A DNA stretch of 30,645 nt. Origin: a virus. Made by a program: the position numbers and the translations under genes. Under the pieces are notes generated by a model. It ran no database searches. It saw only the letters and a program-made list of their open reading frames with translations, and was not told where the DNA came from. The stretch lies in the IMG/VR virus record IMGVR_UViG_3300013131_000167, positions 1 through 30,645 of that record. One strand, given 5' to 3'. Shown here in pieces: positions 7,309-15,488 of the stretch (position 1 is its first letter; every line of letters starts with the position of its first letter).

Positions 7309-9812
7309 TAGGATACCAACCTATAGCGCACTTCGTATTCTGTCGCTTCAGGAGCTGCTTGCCAATTGAGTAGAACTTTGTTTTGTAGTTGGCCGTCTTG
7401 TTCGTAAGCGGCAACTGTTGTGCTTGCGTTTTGTGGCGACGCTGGCGTTTCTATGTTTAGGGGTAAGTAAGTTTTACGCACCAGGGAACGGCCTCTTTCG
7501 ATGTAGTCGTACTTGCTTGGATTGTAAGACAAGGCGGTGATGATGTATTCAGTACCGTTCTGCTCCTGTACTCCCAATACGCGCCAGGTACTGGATTGCA
7601 TGGTGTTGTTATTATATATAAAAGCACCTCCTATAAGCGGGGCCGAGGTGAAAGTGTCTAACACTGTCACCTTGGCTCCACTTACATCGGTAACTGTTTT
7701 TGTAGTTACTGTGCCGTCTTCTAAGGCTACGATAATTGTGGGTGAGCCTGAGGTAGGAAGATCGGTAGCTGCTCGCTCATCTATTACTACATAGTCATTG
7801 CCTGCAGCTGTTACTCGACCACCACGCCGTACACCAGAACGTAAAGGATCGCTTACTGCAATTAACATGCCTGGCCTTACAGCTATGCCTGCTTCTAAAG
7901 AGGTTTTAAATGTAAGAGTTTCATTTTCATAATTTTCAGTGTAAAGAAGCCACTCGCCTAATCTATAAGCTTGGCTTCTGCTTGTACAGGCAAACGCTGT
8001 TACGTCTGCTGTAATTACGCCAAATTTAGCTATAGCTTCGGGGTCTTCGATGGACTCGTAAGCTAGTTCTTGAGTTTCGATGTCTAGGTAGCCAACGACT
8101 GCTACTGTGTGACGTGTCTTTAGGCTACTGCCTGTGTATTGAAAGCCCTCATCGGAAATGTTAGTTTGATTGAAAACGTATAAGGGGTCGGTGGGGCGAT
8201 CTTGTGACAAGAGGAGGAAGCCGGCGCTCCAGTAGGGCATGGCGCGGAACACGCTGCACATGTCGTTAATTAGTTTGTATGCTTCTACGCTTGTTTGAAT
8301 AGATACGTTGCAGGAAAATCGAGGTTCCGTTCCTCCCTGCCCATTGTCTACATATTGATTACAATAAACACTCGCTTGATAAAAACTAAACTTGTCCATG
8401 TCACGGACAGCTATATTGAATCCGTAACGGCAGTTTGTGAGAAGGTCATATAAGCACCAGGCAGGGTCCGAACACCAAGTAGCCGCCTGGAATGTGCCGT
8501 CCCAGATGCCTGTATAAGTTAGGCTGCCATTTTCAATATTTACCGTTGCATTACTAGGGATTTTTATTCTTAACCCCCTTACATGGTAAGAGCGCAGGGG
8601 GACTCGGCTGAAGTCTTTGGCGTTAAGTTGGAGAGCAACTAAAGCGGAGTTTGGGTATCTAAGTTTTGCGTCGGTAATTTCTGTGAAACTTGCCCAACTG
8701 AAAGAGTTTTGAGTTTTAGAGTCTGAGCTGTCTGGACTTACCCTTACTACACGTATATCTACAGGGAAAGCGCCTGTAAGCGCAAAGGAGTGACTGCGTT
8801 GATAGGAATCGCCTGTACGCCCTGACAAAGTTTGATCTACAACTACGTTGTAACCTCCTCCATTATAAGCAACTTGAATCTGATAGCTAACTTCACTGCC
8901 AACAATATCTCCCTTATCTGTAACCCTTTGTAGGGCGGGAAATGTCAAGGTTACCTGGATTCTGTCAACATCAGTGTCTGCAATTTGACGAACAATAGGT
9001 TCGCCATTAAGCACTGCTACATTTACAGTCTTTTCATTCTGGGCATTGTTAAATCCACTTATAAAGTCTTGTGTTTGAGTGCCACGACGGGTGGCTATGG
9101 TTGCGTTTTTAAAATTATAATCACTGGAAGATGGATTAGTGGGGTCTGCAGACTTCCTTAAGATGGGTGTTTTGTCGAAGTAGATGTCTTTGAGGAGAGC
9201 AGTGTTGTAGGCAGCTGTTCCTCTTTCGTATGCCCGAGCAGAAGGAAACCCCTCTATCATGCCTTCGCCGATTAGATCAATTATCTTGACATAAGCGGTG
9301 GAGTTTAGAGAGTCATCAGCAGTAGTAGGTGTATACCCTCCACGTCCCTTACCGCCGCCGGAGCCTGCGGTAAAGCCAGGACCCAAGCCAGCGTTGTGGA
9401 CTCGGATGCCGCCAGCAACGAAGGTGTGGTGCCCCTCTACGGTCAGGTTGTAGACCGTGCCAGGGCCTAAGGGGGTGCGCTCCACAATGGGGCGGAGGTG
9501 ATTGTTCTCGTCAATCAAGCAGTCGTTTTCGCCTAGGGTTCCTATTTCGACAAAGGCGTTGAATTGGTTGAGTACCCAGTGGTTAGGAGTTGCGTCTAAG
9601 TAGGTGCCTCCCCATAAGCTGAAGCGAGTGACTGGCTCGTTTTCGTGTACGTGTAAGTGGAGAATTTTGGCTTCGTGGAAGACACCGCGATCGTCAAAAC
9701 TAAGTACAAAGTCACCGACTTGCAAGGTGTCAATGCGCTGCACTCCATTAGGCGTTCTTACGGGCGTATGGCCTAAAAAACACCCAAATGCGCCAGCTAT
9801 TGCAAATGTCAT
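7308..9812 (-). CDS. J: Tail-tip attachment protein J, N-terminal part, with embedded Hint domain
   Basis: The gene encodes 834 aa. Residues 1-10 (MTFAIAGAFG) precede an intein-like Hint domain (residues 11-140, annotated separately). A glycine-rich linker follows (residues 141-160), then the usual J start: ADDSLNSTAYVKIIDLIGEGMIEGF, where lambda-type J proteins have a 'dtL.S...a.vldllsEGeI.G' motif. Residues up to about 790 match the J core by general features, including CSDPAWCLYDLLTN and RYGFNI, well-known J motifs. The C-terminus stops within a fibronectin III domain. Without the Hint domain the length is 704 aa, and adding the next gene gives 1138, almost the 1132 of lambda J. ATG overlaps the I stop as ATGA. 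J forms the tip that contacts the receptor. Confidence 0.9.
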   Translation of the reverse strand: MTFAIAGAFGCFLGHTPVRTPNGVQRIDTLQVGDFVLSFDDRGVFHEAKILHLHVHENEPVTRFSLWGGTYLDATPNHWVLNQFNAFVEIGTLGENDCLIDENNHLRPIVERTPLGPGTVYNLTVEGHHTFVAGGIRVHNAGLGPGFTAGSGGGKGRGGYTPTTADDSLNSTAYVKIIDLIGEGMIEGFPSARAYERGTAAYNTALLKDIYFDKTPILRKSADPTNPSSSDYNFKNATIATRRGTQTQDFISGFNNAQNEKTVNVAVLNGEPIVRQIADTDVDRIQVTLTFPALQRVTDKGDIVGSEVSYQIQVAYNGGGYNVVVDQTLSGRTGDSYQRSHSFALTGAFPVDIRVVRVSPDSSDSKTQNSFSWASFTEITDAKLRYPNSALVALQLNAKDFSRVPLRSYHVRGLRIKIPSNATVNIENGSLTYTGIWDGTFQAATWCSDPAWCLYDLLTNCRYGFNIAVRDMDKFSFYQASVYCNQYVDNGQGGTEPRFSCNVSIQTSVEAYKLINDMCSVFRAMPYWSAGFLLLSQDRPTDPLYVFNQTNISDEGFQYTGSSLKTRHTVAVVGYLDIETQELAYESIEDPEAIAKFGVITADVTAFACTSRSQAYRLGEWLLYTENYENETLTFKTSLEAGIAVRPGMLIAVSDPLRSGVRRGGRVTAAGNDYVVIDERAATDLPTSGSPTIIVALEDGTVTTKTVTDVSGAKVTVLDTFTSAPLIGGAFIYNNNTMQSSTWRVLGVQEQNGTEYIITALSYNPSKYDYIERGRSLVRKTYLPLNIETPASPQNASTTVAAYEQDGQLQNKVLLNWQAAPEATEYEVRYRLVS
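9393..9782 (-). other. Intein-like Hint domain within J (BIL-type candidate)
   Basis: Residues 11-140 of J. The domain starts with Cys11 in CFLGHTPVRTPNGVQRIDTL, an intein block A; VGDFVLSFD follows. Block B is TYLDATPNHWV with the T75-x-x-H78 motif. The end is YNLTVEGHHTFVAGGIRVHN, a block F/G with penultimate His139 and terminal Asn140. There is no homing endonuclease; 130 aa is the size of a mini-intein. The residue after the Asn is Ala, not Cys, Ser or Thr, so normal protein splicing lacks its C-extein nucleophile. This is the pattern of A-type bacterial intein-like (BIL) domains, which can cleave or modify themselves. Activity here is inferred only. Confidence 0.88.
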
Positions 9813-10411
9813 GGGTTTACAATTATAGCGTCAGGATCACTGGGTCCTCCAGTGCTATCTTCAATAGTGGCACCTGCACTAATAGTTATACTTCCAACGA
9901 TTACTTGTCCGTATATTATAGGAATGGGCAATCCACTTCGGCTAGTATTTTGAATACCTGAAAAGCTGTAACTTTCCTTAGGGTCTTTTTCGCCTAGTTG
10001 CGTACTCGGCACTGGAGATAGTAGTTCAGCTATTCCACCCAAGACCAAACTTGCGCCGATGCCTAGCAGGATGGGGGCGAGGGCAACGCCGAAAAGGGCT
10101 ACGCCAGGAATGAAGAAGCTGACGGCAATAAGGAGCACGCCGACAATGATTCGGCCGATTGCACCAGCGCCCGCGATGACAGGGGTGATGGATATGACTT
10201 CGGTTTCGCCGACTGGGTGGTGGAGTTCGTGTTCGGAAAGGATGTGCTTGCCCGTACTGACTCGGTAGTACTGGTCCGCCATCAGGTGTTCGAGATGCGG
10301 GAAATTGCTGATCAGGAAGCGCACGGCCTCTGCCACGCTCTCCACCTCTGCACGAAATACCCGCTGCCCTACCTCTTTGGCGAGTTGCCCGTAGATTTTT
10401 ATAGTTTTCAT
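9809..10411 (-). CDS. I: Tail assembly protein I (lambda gpI-like)
   Basis: The gene encodes 200 aa from the ATG at 10411, which overlaps the K stop as ATGA; an upstream in-frame codon at 10438 would lie within K, so I prefer 10411. The N-terminal MKTIKIYGQLAKEVGQRVFR, then AVRFLISNFPHLEHLM, is a ubiquitin-like beta-grasp module as in lambda I. Residues about 85-145 are strongly hydrophobic (IIVGVLLIAVSFFIPGVALF, then PILLGIGASLVLGGI), a glycine-rich membrane-like hairpin also typical of this family. The C-terminus (GLPIPIIYGQVIVGSITISA) is the conserved final motif. I is needed for tail-tip assembly together with L, K and J and is probably not kept in the mature tail. Confidence 0.88.
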   Translation of the reverse strand: MKTIKIYGQLAKEVGQRVFRAEVESVAEAVRFLISNFPHLEHLMADQYYRVSTGKHILSEHELHHPVGETEVISITPVIAGAGAIGRIIVGVLLIAVSFFIPGVALFGVALAPILLGIGASLVLGGIAELLSPVPSTQLGEKDPKESYSFSGIQNTSRSGLPIPIIYGQVIVGSITISAGATIEDSTGGPSDPDAIIVNP

Positions 10412-11148
10412 GCTTGCCCGACCTGGAGCTTCATCCAATTATAATGCCTAAGTCTTTTGCCAGTGATGACTTCGTACCAGCCGCCGCCGCCGTAGATGTC
10501 ACGGCTACTAAGGCGGCCAGCTAAGTGGTGAAGGATCATGCTATCGCCGATGTAAACTGCACAGTGGTCTAAACCTTTGCTGTTAATTCGCATTAGTAGT
10601 GCGTCTCCTCTTTTAAGTTCTTCTTCTTCGTCTATAAGACTAAAACCTGCAGCAGCCCAACACTCATCAAATATAGGATTTCTTTCAAACTCCCTAGGAT
10701 CTGCAGGACGTGGCCAGTCAGGCAACAAGATGTTGTTTTCAATATACCAATCACGCACAAGACTCCAGCAGTCTGCTACGCCCCAGGTGTATTCACGGCC
10801 GACAAGGGGGGCCTTGAAGCCGCAGGGAGCAAGTTCTGCCCAGGTGTTGACAACCGGGTTGCAGATGACCCAGGGCAGGCCAGACGACTCACAGGCAATG
10901 CGGTCCGCCTCGCTGGGGGCAGCGGCTGTTTTGGGGTGACTGTGAAACACCGCCGTAATCTCGCCCAAGTTCTCCGCAGCCGCGTAGTCCTCCGGGTCAA
11001 GAATAAACATGTCACTAGCATTAGGCGCTAAGTTCTTACAGGGAATATACCGCTCTCGCCCTTTTACAACTACAACAAGACCACACGCCTCTTTAGGCAT
11101 TTCTGCTAGTGCATGTGCAAGCGCTTTGTTACGGGCAGCTTTTTTCAT
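10408..11148 (-). CDS. K: Tail assembly protein K: JAMM peptidase plus NlpC/P60 hydrolase
   Basis: The gene encodes 246 aa. The N-terminal half is a JAB/MPN (Mov34) domain: Glu20 in PKEACG, then His69-Ser-His71-Pro, with Ser79 and Asp82 (HSHPKTAAAPSEADRI), the complete zinc-metalloprotease JAMM motif. The C-terminal half is NlpC/P60: Cys127 in WGVADCWSLVRDWY and His195 in DHCAVYIGD, with His207 as the likely third catalytic residue. The family, lambda gpK, is thought to work in tip assembly or peptidoglycan cleavage. All key residues appear intact. The gene overlaps L as TAATG and I as ATGA. The substrate is not known from this sequence. Confidence 0.93.
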   Translation of the reverse strand: MKKAARNKALAHALAEMPKEACGLVVVVKGRERYIPCKNLAPNASDMFILDPEDYAAAENLGEITAVFHSHPKTAAAPSEADRIACESSGLPWVICNPVVNTWAELAPCGFKAPLVGREYTWGVADCWSLVRDWYIENNILLPDWPRPADPREFERNPIFDECWAAAGFSLIDEEEELKRGDALLMRINSKGLDHCAVYIGDSMILHHLAGRLSSRDIYGGGGWYEVITGKRLRHYNWMKLQVGQA

Positions 11149-11894
11149 TAGAAGCTATACTGACCAATACCAGGGAAGGAGCCGAAGGGCAAAGGATTGT
11201 TCACACCAAAGCGGGCTTCGCAACTGGTCAACCGCTTACCACACACGTCGTTGCTTTCATTGGTTGGTACGTCATTTTCGTTAAAATAAGCGGTGCCAGT
11301 GTAGGAGCATTCTGCAGAGCGATAGCGCCATTGACAGATGTTGTTTATGGTTTGGCGTTTTGGCGCTCGTACACCGGCTAAGTCTAAGGCAGAAACCAGT
11401 TCAAACTCAACAATAGTATTAGTCTCGGCCGACTTACGATCTATAAAATATACCTCGACAGGCATGATCGCAGAAGGGTCACTGGCGCCAAAAGGATTTA
11501 CGTCGCCCTCAAAGTTTTCAGCGTCTAGGAAGCGGGCTAGTGTGCGGATGCGTTCCACACGAGCACCTGCAAGGTCGGCGCTGAGGGCGAACTCGCTGAT
11601 CTCAAGCAGGACTGTAGTGATGGTGGCGTCTACGTTGGCGATGCGGACCGTGGGGCGAGGCATCGCTCCGCTGCCTGTGTAGTCAAACCCCTCCGCCTCC
11701 ACAGGCCATGCGTAGAAGGTATTGCCATTCCAGACAACGTGGCCGCTGATCGATTTGGCGTTTACCCCAGCATGGAAGCGGTAGGTTTCGCAGACACCGT
11801 GGATACGGGTGCAGGTGGTTACCTGAAAAAGCTCAACAATTGAGCTGGGGCTCAGCTTGGCCAGCTCTTGGCGGACTGCGATGGTTACTGTCAC
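11148..11894 (-). CDS. L: Minor tail protein L (iron-sulfur protein family)
   Basis: The gene encodes 248 aa and starts at a GTG at 11894; an in-frame stop (the end of the zinc-ribbon gene) lies two codons upstream, so no earlier start is possible. The first 180 residues have the L pattern (LAKLSPSSIVELFQVT, then HVVWNGNTFYAWPVEAEGF). Near the C-terminus are four cysteines, C187, C196, C218 and C225 (CQWRYRSAEC, then CGKRLTSC), the spacing expected for the four cluster ligands described for lambda gpL (a 4Fe-4S protein). L helps form the tail-tip complex. It is joined to K by a TAATG overlap. Confidence 0.9.
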   Translation of the reverse strand: MTVTIAVRQELAKLSPSSIVELFQVTTCTRIHGVCETYRFHAGVNAKSISGHVVWNGNTFYAWPVEAEGFDYTGSGAMPRPTVRIANVDATITTVLLEISEFALSADLAGARVERIRTLARFLDAENFEGDVNPFGASDPSAIMPVEVYFIDRKSAETNTIVEFELVSALDLAGVRAPKRQTINNICQWRYRSAECSYTGTAYFNENDVPTNESNDVCGKRLTSCEARFGVNNPLPFGSFPGIGQYSF

Positions 11895-11897
11895 GGT

Positions 11898-12059
11898 TTA
11901 CCAGCGACCGTCAGGGCATCTCATATATGGTACACGCGCTTTGAGCTGCATGTAGCAGCCGCATAAGCGGCAGCGGTGTGTGGTTGGGGTGTAGTGGGGG
12001 CAAGCCGCGCAGATCAGTAGGCGTTCAGAGGGGAGCAGGGGTTTGCCGGGGTTTGGCAT
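11898..12059 (-). CDS. 53-aa zinc-ribbon protein
   Basis: The ATG at 12059 overlaps the upstream stop as TGATG, and the TAA ends at 11898, three bases before the L start. The product has six cysteines: C17 and C20 (CAAC), C30, C33 and C35 (CRLCGC), and C48 (RCPDGRW). Two CxxC knuckles suggest one zinc site; the remainder, MQLKAR plus a final CP..RW, matches a small zinc-ribbon family I recall from many phages, where the partner is unknown. Its position directly before the iron-sulfur protein L is suggestive but not proof of a link. Confidence 0.82.
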   Translation of the reverse strand: MPNPGKPLLPSERLLICAACPHYTPTTHRCRLCGCYMQLKARVPYMRCPDGRW

Positions 12060-13789
12060 CAGTCTCTTATTTGTGCTATATCAAAAAGACGAGTGTTTAG
12101 CTCAGGAGCAGTGGCCGTAAAAGATACGGAATAGCTAGCAAACTCGGTTCGCACGCTTCCCCAAGTGTTAAGTCTGGGTAGGGCTTTGGTTTCAGTTACG
12201 CTAGTTAGAGGATTTGAAGGTACGTTTGTACGGCTTAGCATGGTGCGAGATTCGTTAGGGTAGTCGGTGCTTGAAATAGAAAATAATTCTACTTGTTGAG
12301 TGGTGTCTACATGATCTCCGCTGTCAAATTTTAGCAAAAGAGTTTCTGGGCTGTAAGAATAAGTCGCAAGTTGCACTAATACACTGTATATTGCGGCGGA
12401 GTTTCTATATCTCCGGGTAGATACTATAGTTCCTTCAGTTGTAATTTCTAGTATGTAAGCGTACGTCCTCCCGCTAAAATCAAAAGTATTTACTCTATTA
12501 CCTGCTACAAATATACGATCGCCTGTAGTAATAAGTAACTGGAATTCGCCTATCTCATTTAAATAATCACTGCCAAAGTCCTCGCTTAAAGAAAAGTACT
12601 TTTGCCAAATAAGGTTACCTGCTGCACTAAACTTAAGTATGTTAATTGTTGTATTGTAACCGCCGGTGGTAAGTCTACAAGCTGCGTATACGTTTAATGA
12701 TGAGTCAGAGCCTATACAACCACGAAAACAAGATACATTTCTTTGGCTGTAGGCAGGGAACCCCGACTCAGCTATAAAAGATGTGTAAGGCCATTGAATA
12801 AAAGCGCCTGTAATTGCGTTTAATTTTAAAAAAGTTGGAGCAACCCCCGGGCTTTGTCCAACTCTACCTGAAACGTATATACAATTGTTAGAGTAGTGCA
12901 TACCGTGAAATACAGTAGCTGCGTCTTTGTATCGATATGAAGCACTAAGTGAGTAGTCCCATTCATACGTATTACCTGTCCAGCGTGCCCCCCATTGCAC
13001 ATTTAAGTTGTAGTTAAGTTTTATAATCCATCCTGTTTTTGTTTCGTTAATTCCATTTACCCAAGTATTGTCTCCTATAGCGTGCGTAGATGCAATGTAC
13101 CAATTTCCTTGAGGATCTTGCACTACTTGTTCTAAGTCTCTCGCAAAATATCCATTGTCAATTATGAGAGCTTTAAAAGACTTAGAAAATAATATGTTTC
13201 CGGTAGTTTTTGATATACGCAAAAAATGAACATTGTAGTTATAAGTGCCTAGGGCATTAGTGCCTGCCGTAGTTTGTGTTCCGTTAGCGCTACAAGTGTT
13301 ATATATTAGCCATAAGTTATTGTATATATCAAATTTAATATGAGCAGGCGAAAACAAAAGCAGACCATCTGCACACTTATATTGTTTAGTCCACAAGATT
13401 GAAGCGTTTACCCTAGAGTTACTAATCTTTGTAACTACAGGACCCGCGCAATAAGGAGGGCCGCCATAAACTTGAGTTGCAGTCCACCTATGCGTAGCAT
13501 AAACTGCGCCGTCTATATCTCTAACTGATTCCGTAGGGTCGCGGTTGGGGTTTAAACCAACACTGCCGCTGCCCCCTAAGGTGAGAACCCGGAAGAAGCG
13601 GGTGTAGTAGATGTCTTCGTAGTCGCAGTAGCCATCTGCGCAAAAGGGATCACCATCGGAAGGAGTAGGGATGAGGGGGAAGGAAGGGGAGGTGAGAGGA
13701 GGGGCAGAAAAAGACTGGTACGTCCACTCGGAGGAGGTGCCGATTGACTGAGCGGCTAAGAGTTCCTCGGGAGATAAAGGGTTCGTCAT
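12059..13789 (-). CDS. Beta-propeller-like virion protein, second tandem copy
   Basis: The gene encodes 576 aa. After a 45-residue N-terminal segment comes FPLIPTPSDGDPFC, which is shared exactly with the preceding gene. The body carries about six propeller-blade-like repeats of the form 'hhKh.....G.h.W.+.Y', for example VTKISNSRVNASILWTKQYK, FLRISKTTGNILFSKSF, IIKLNYNLNVQWGARW, FLKLNAITGAFIQW, ILKFSAAGNLIWQKYF and ILEITTEGTIVSTRRY, with intervening DPQGNWYIAS-type strands. The end (NTRLFDIAQIRD) parallels RLYDIGQDGDP in the paralogue. No signal peptide is evident. It overlaps its neighbours by TAATG and TGATG. Probably a tip or side-fibre receptor-binding or scaffold protein; the function is not known. 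Confidence 0.8.
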   Translation of the reverse strand: MTNPLSPEELLAAQSIGTSSEWTYQSFSAPPLTSPSFPLIPTPSDGDPFCADGYCDYEDIYYTRFFRVLTLGGSGSVGLNPNRDPTESVRDIDGAVYATHRWTATQVYGGPPYCAGPVVTKISNSRVNASILWTKQYKCADGLLLFSPAHIKFDIYNNLWLIYNTCSANGTQTTAGTNALGTYNYNVHFLRISKTTGNILFSKSFKALIIDNGYFARDLEQVVQDPQGNWYIASTHAIGDNTWVNGINETKTGWIIKLNYNLNVQWGARWTGNTYEWDYSLSASYRYKDAATVFHGMHYSNNCIYVSGRVGQSPGVAPTFLKLNAITGAFIQWPYTSFIAESGFPAYSQRNVSCFRGCIGSDSSLNVYAACRLTTGGYNTTINILKFSAAGNLIWQKYFSLSEDFGSDYLNEIGEFQLLITTGDRIFVAGNRVNTFDFSGRTYAYILEITTEGTIVSTRRYRNSAAIYSVLVQLATYSYSPETLLLKFDSGDHVDTTQQVELFSISSTDYPNESRTMLSRTNVPSNPLTSVTETKALPRLNTWGSVRTEFASYSVSFTATAPELNTRLFDIAQIRD

Positions 13790-15480
13790 TAGGGGTCACC
13801 ATCTTGGCCGATGTCGTAAAGGCGCGTAGCACGATCAGGTGTAGTTACAGTGAATGAGTTAGAGTAAGTATAAAAGTCAGATCTTAAGGTTGACCAATAG
13901 TCAAGGTGAAAGCTGCGCAGACTACCATCTCCGTCTCCAATGCGTACAAAATAATCACTTTGAGTTATTGATGATAAGGCAAGCTGGACCATAGTACGAT
14001 CCCCTACATTGAAGACGCTTATATCTTGTGTAGTATCTACGTGATCTGCCAAGCTGAAGCGGCAGAAGAGGGTTCCAGGGCTGTATGCGTAGGTCTGCAA
14101 ATAGCGTATGTTATCGGTGTAGCTACGGGAAGGATTGCCAAAAGAATTTTCATACCTACGGACGGTTAGAAGCTGGCCAGTAGGTGCTATTTCACAAAGC
14201 ACACTGGTGCCTCTAAATACGGCAACACTAACCGATTCTGCTTGCCCTATGAATATGCGATCACTTGCGGTAATGTGTATAACAGGTGACATACTAGAAA
14301 GTGTAGCAATAGAGTAATGCTTGCTCCATTGTCTTATACCATTTGAAAGAAATTTTGTCACTATTAACCCGCGAGTGTCGGTAGTGGAATCAAAGCCAGC
14401 TACATAAACATTTAATTGCGAATCTATAGCTATACAAGCGCCTTGACTGGCTTCAGCTATAACATCTGAATAATCAGCTGCGTAAGGGGGTAAATTGTTT
14501 AGTCCGGGGATATCGCTAGGAACCAAGGGAGGCCCAGCAGGCCACGATGTGTCTAGCACCCCAGTAGTTGCGTTTATTCTAACTAATGTAGGAACAAAGC
14601 CAAACCGGCTCTCAGCTGTAACAACAGCGTATATGTGATTATTTTTATACTTTATATCCTTAAGCATAGTATTCCCAGGAATAGTATAAGTAACAAGGAA
14701 TTGTGTGGTGATTTGTCTTCCTGCCCAGCGCACTCCCCATTGAATAGTAAAATTACTGTTTAGTTTAACAATCCAAGGTGTCTTTACATTTCCAGAATGT
14801 TGTGTGTACGGTTGGGAAGGGGGTACAGGTACAAAATACGACTGTTGCGCTCCCCAAGGACTTTGCACAGGCTCATGGCTGCTAGCGATATACCAGTTCC
14901 CAAATGGGTCTACAGCAACTACAAAAGGTTGAGGCCATACATGGACAGAAGGTGACTCTGTAGGCAGTATGTTTAAAATAAAAGATTTGTGAAATAAAAT
15001 GTTTCCTGTGGTTTTGGATATGTGTAAAAAATGGTATTTTATTTTTGAGGTGATCTCTGCATTATCTGGAACATAAGTAGTGTAAGCTGCCCATAAATTA
15101 TTACTAGCATCTAGTACTAAACGTACACAGCCTTGATCTACACCTCCCGGGCCTAATGTGTCGCCGTCCGCCGACTTATACTGCCTGCTCCATGTAATTG
15201 CTGGACTTAATGTGCTTTGGCTTATTTTAGTAATTACAGGGCCTAAGCATGGAATCCCGCCTGTAAAATCAGTCCAGCTATGAGCTGCGTATATAAATCC
15301 ATCGACATCTATAACTGACTCATTGCCGTTTAGATTATGTAGTCCCGAAGTAGACGAAAGGCTGGTGGTGGAATCTACTCGGAAGAAGCGAGAACGATAG
15401 AAGCCTTCGTCGCAGAACTCCTGGGTACAGAAGGGGTCACCATCGGAAGGAGTAGGGATGAGAGGGAAGGGAGGTGGCAT
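13789..15480 (-). CDS. Beta-propeller-like virion protein, first tandem copy
   Basis: The gene encodes 563 aa from the ATG at 15480. An in-frame ATG at 15564 exists but would overlap the M-like gene by 76 bases and add 28 residues with no counterpart in the family, so I prefer 15480, 8 nt after that gene's stop. It starts MPPPFPLIPTPSDGDPFC and has two nearby cysteines. Six propeller-like blades are visible (ITKISQSTLSPAITWSRQY, FLHISKTTGNILFHKSF, IVKLNSNFTIQWGVRW, LVRINATTGV, VTKFLSNGIRQWSKHY, LCEIAPTGQLLTVRRY). The gene and the next one are clear paralogues. It probably forms a tip-associated propeller; the ligand is unknown. Confidence 0.8.
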   Translation of the reverse strand: MPPPFPLIPTPSDGDPFCTQEFCDEGFYRSRFFRVDSTTSLSSTSGLHNLNGNESVIDVDGFIYAAHSWTDFTGGIPCLGPVITKISQSTLSPAITWSRQYKSADGDTLGPGGVDQGCVRLVLDASNNLWAAYTTYVPDNAEITSKIKYHFLHISKTTGNILFHKSFILNILPTESPSVHVWPQPFVVAVDPFGNWYIASSHEPVQSPWGAQQSYFVPVPPSQPYTQHSGNVKTPWIVKLNSNFTIQWGVRWAGRQITTQFLVTYTIPGNTMLKDIKYKNNHIYAVVTAESRFGFVPTLVRINATTGVLDTSWPAGPPLVPSDIPGLNNLPPYAADYSDVIAEASQGACIAIDSQLNVYVAGFDSTTDTRGLIVTKFLSNGIRQWSKHYSIATLSSMSPVIHITASDRIFIGQAESVSVAVFRGTSVLCEIAPTGQLLTVRRYENSFGNPSRSYTDNIRYLQTYAYSPGTLFCRFSLADHVDTTQDISVFNVGDRTMVQLALSSITQSDYFVRIGDGDGSLRSFHLDYWSTLRSDFYTYSNSFTVTTPDRATRLYDIGQDGDP

Positions 15481-15488
15481 GGCGAGGT

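Noticed and set aside
9393-9782. Homing-endonuclease-bearing intein
   Set aside because: The domain is only 130 aa with no LAGLIDADG or HNH motif, so it is a mini Hint domain with no mobility gene in sight.
10412-10438. Longer I protein from 10438
   Set aside because: The ATG at 10411 forms an ATGA overlap with K and begins the family-like MKTIKIYG sequence.
13650-13832. Minus-strand frame of 60 aa at the start of the second propeller gene
   Set aside because: It resembles the shadow frame at 15437-15631 only because the underlying DNA is duplicated; neither is in the coding frame of the real gene.
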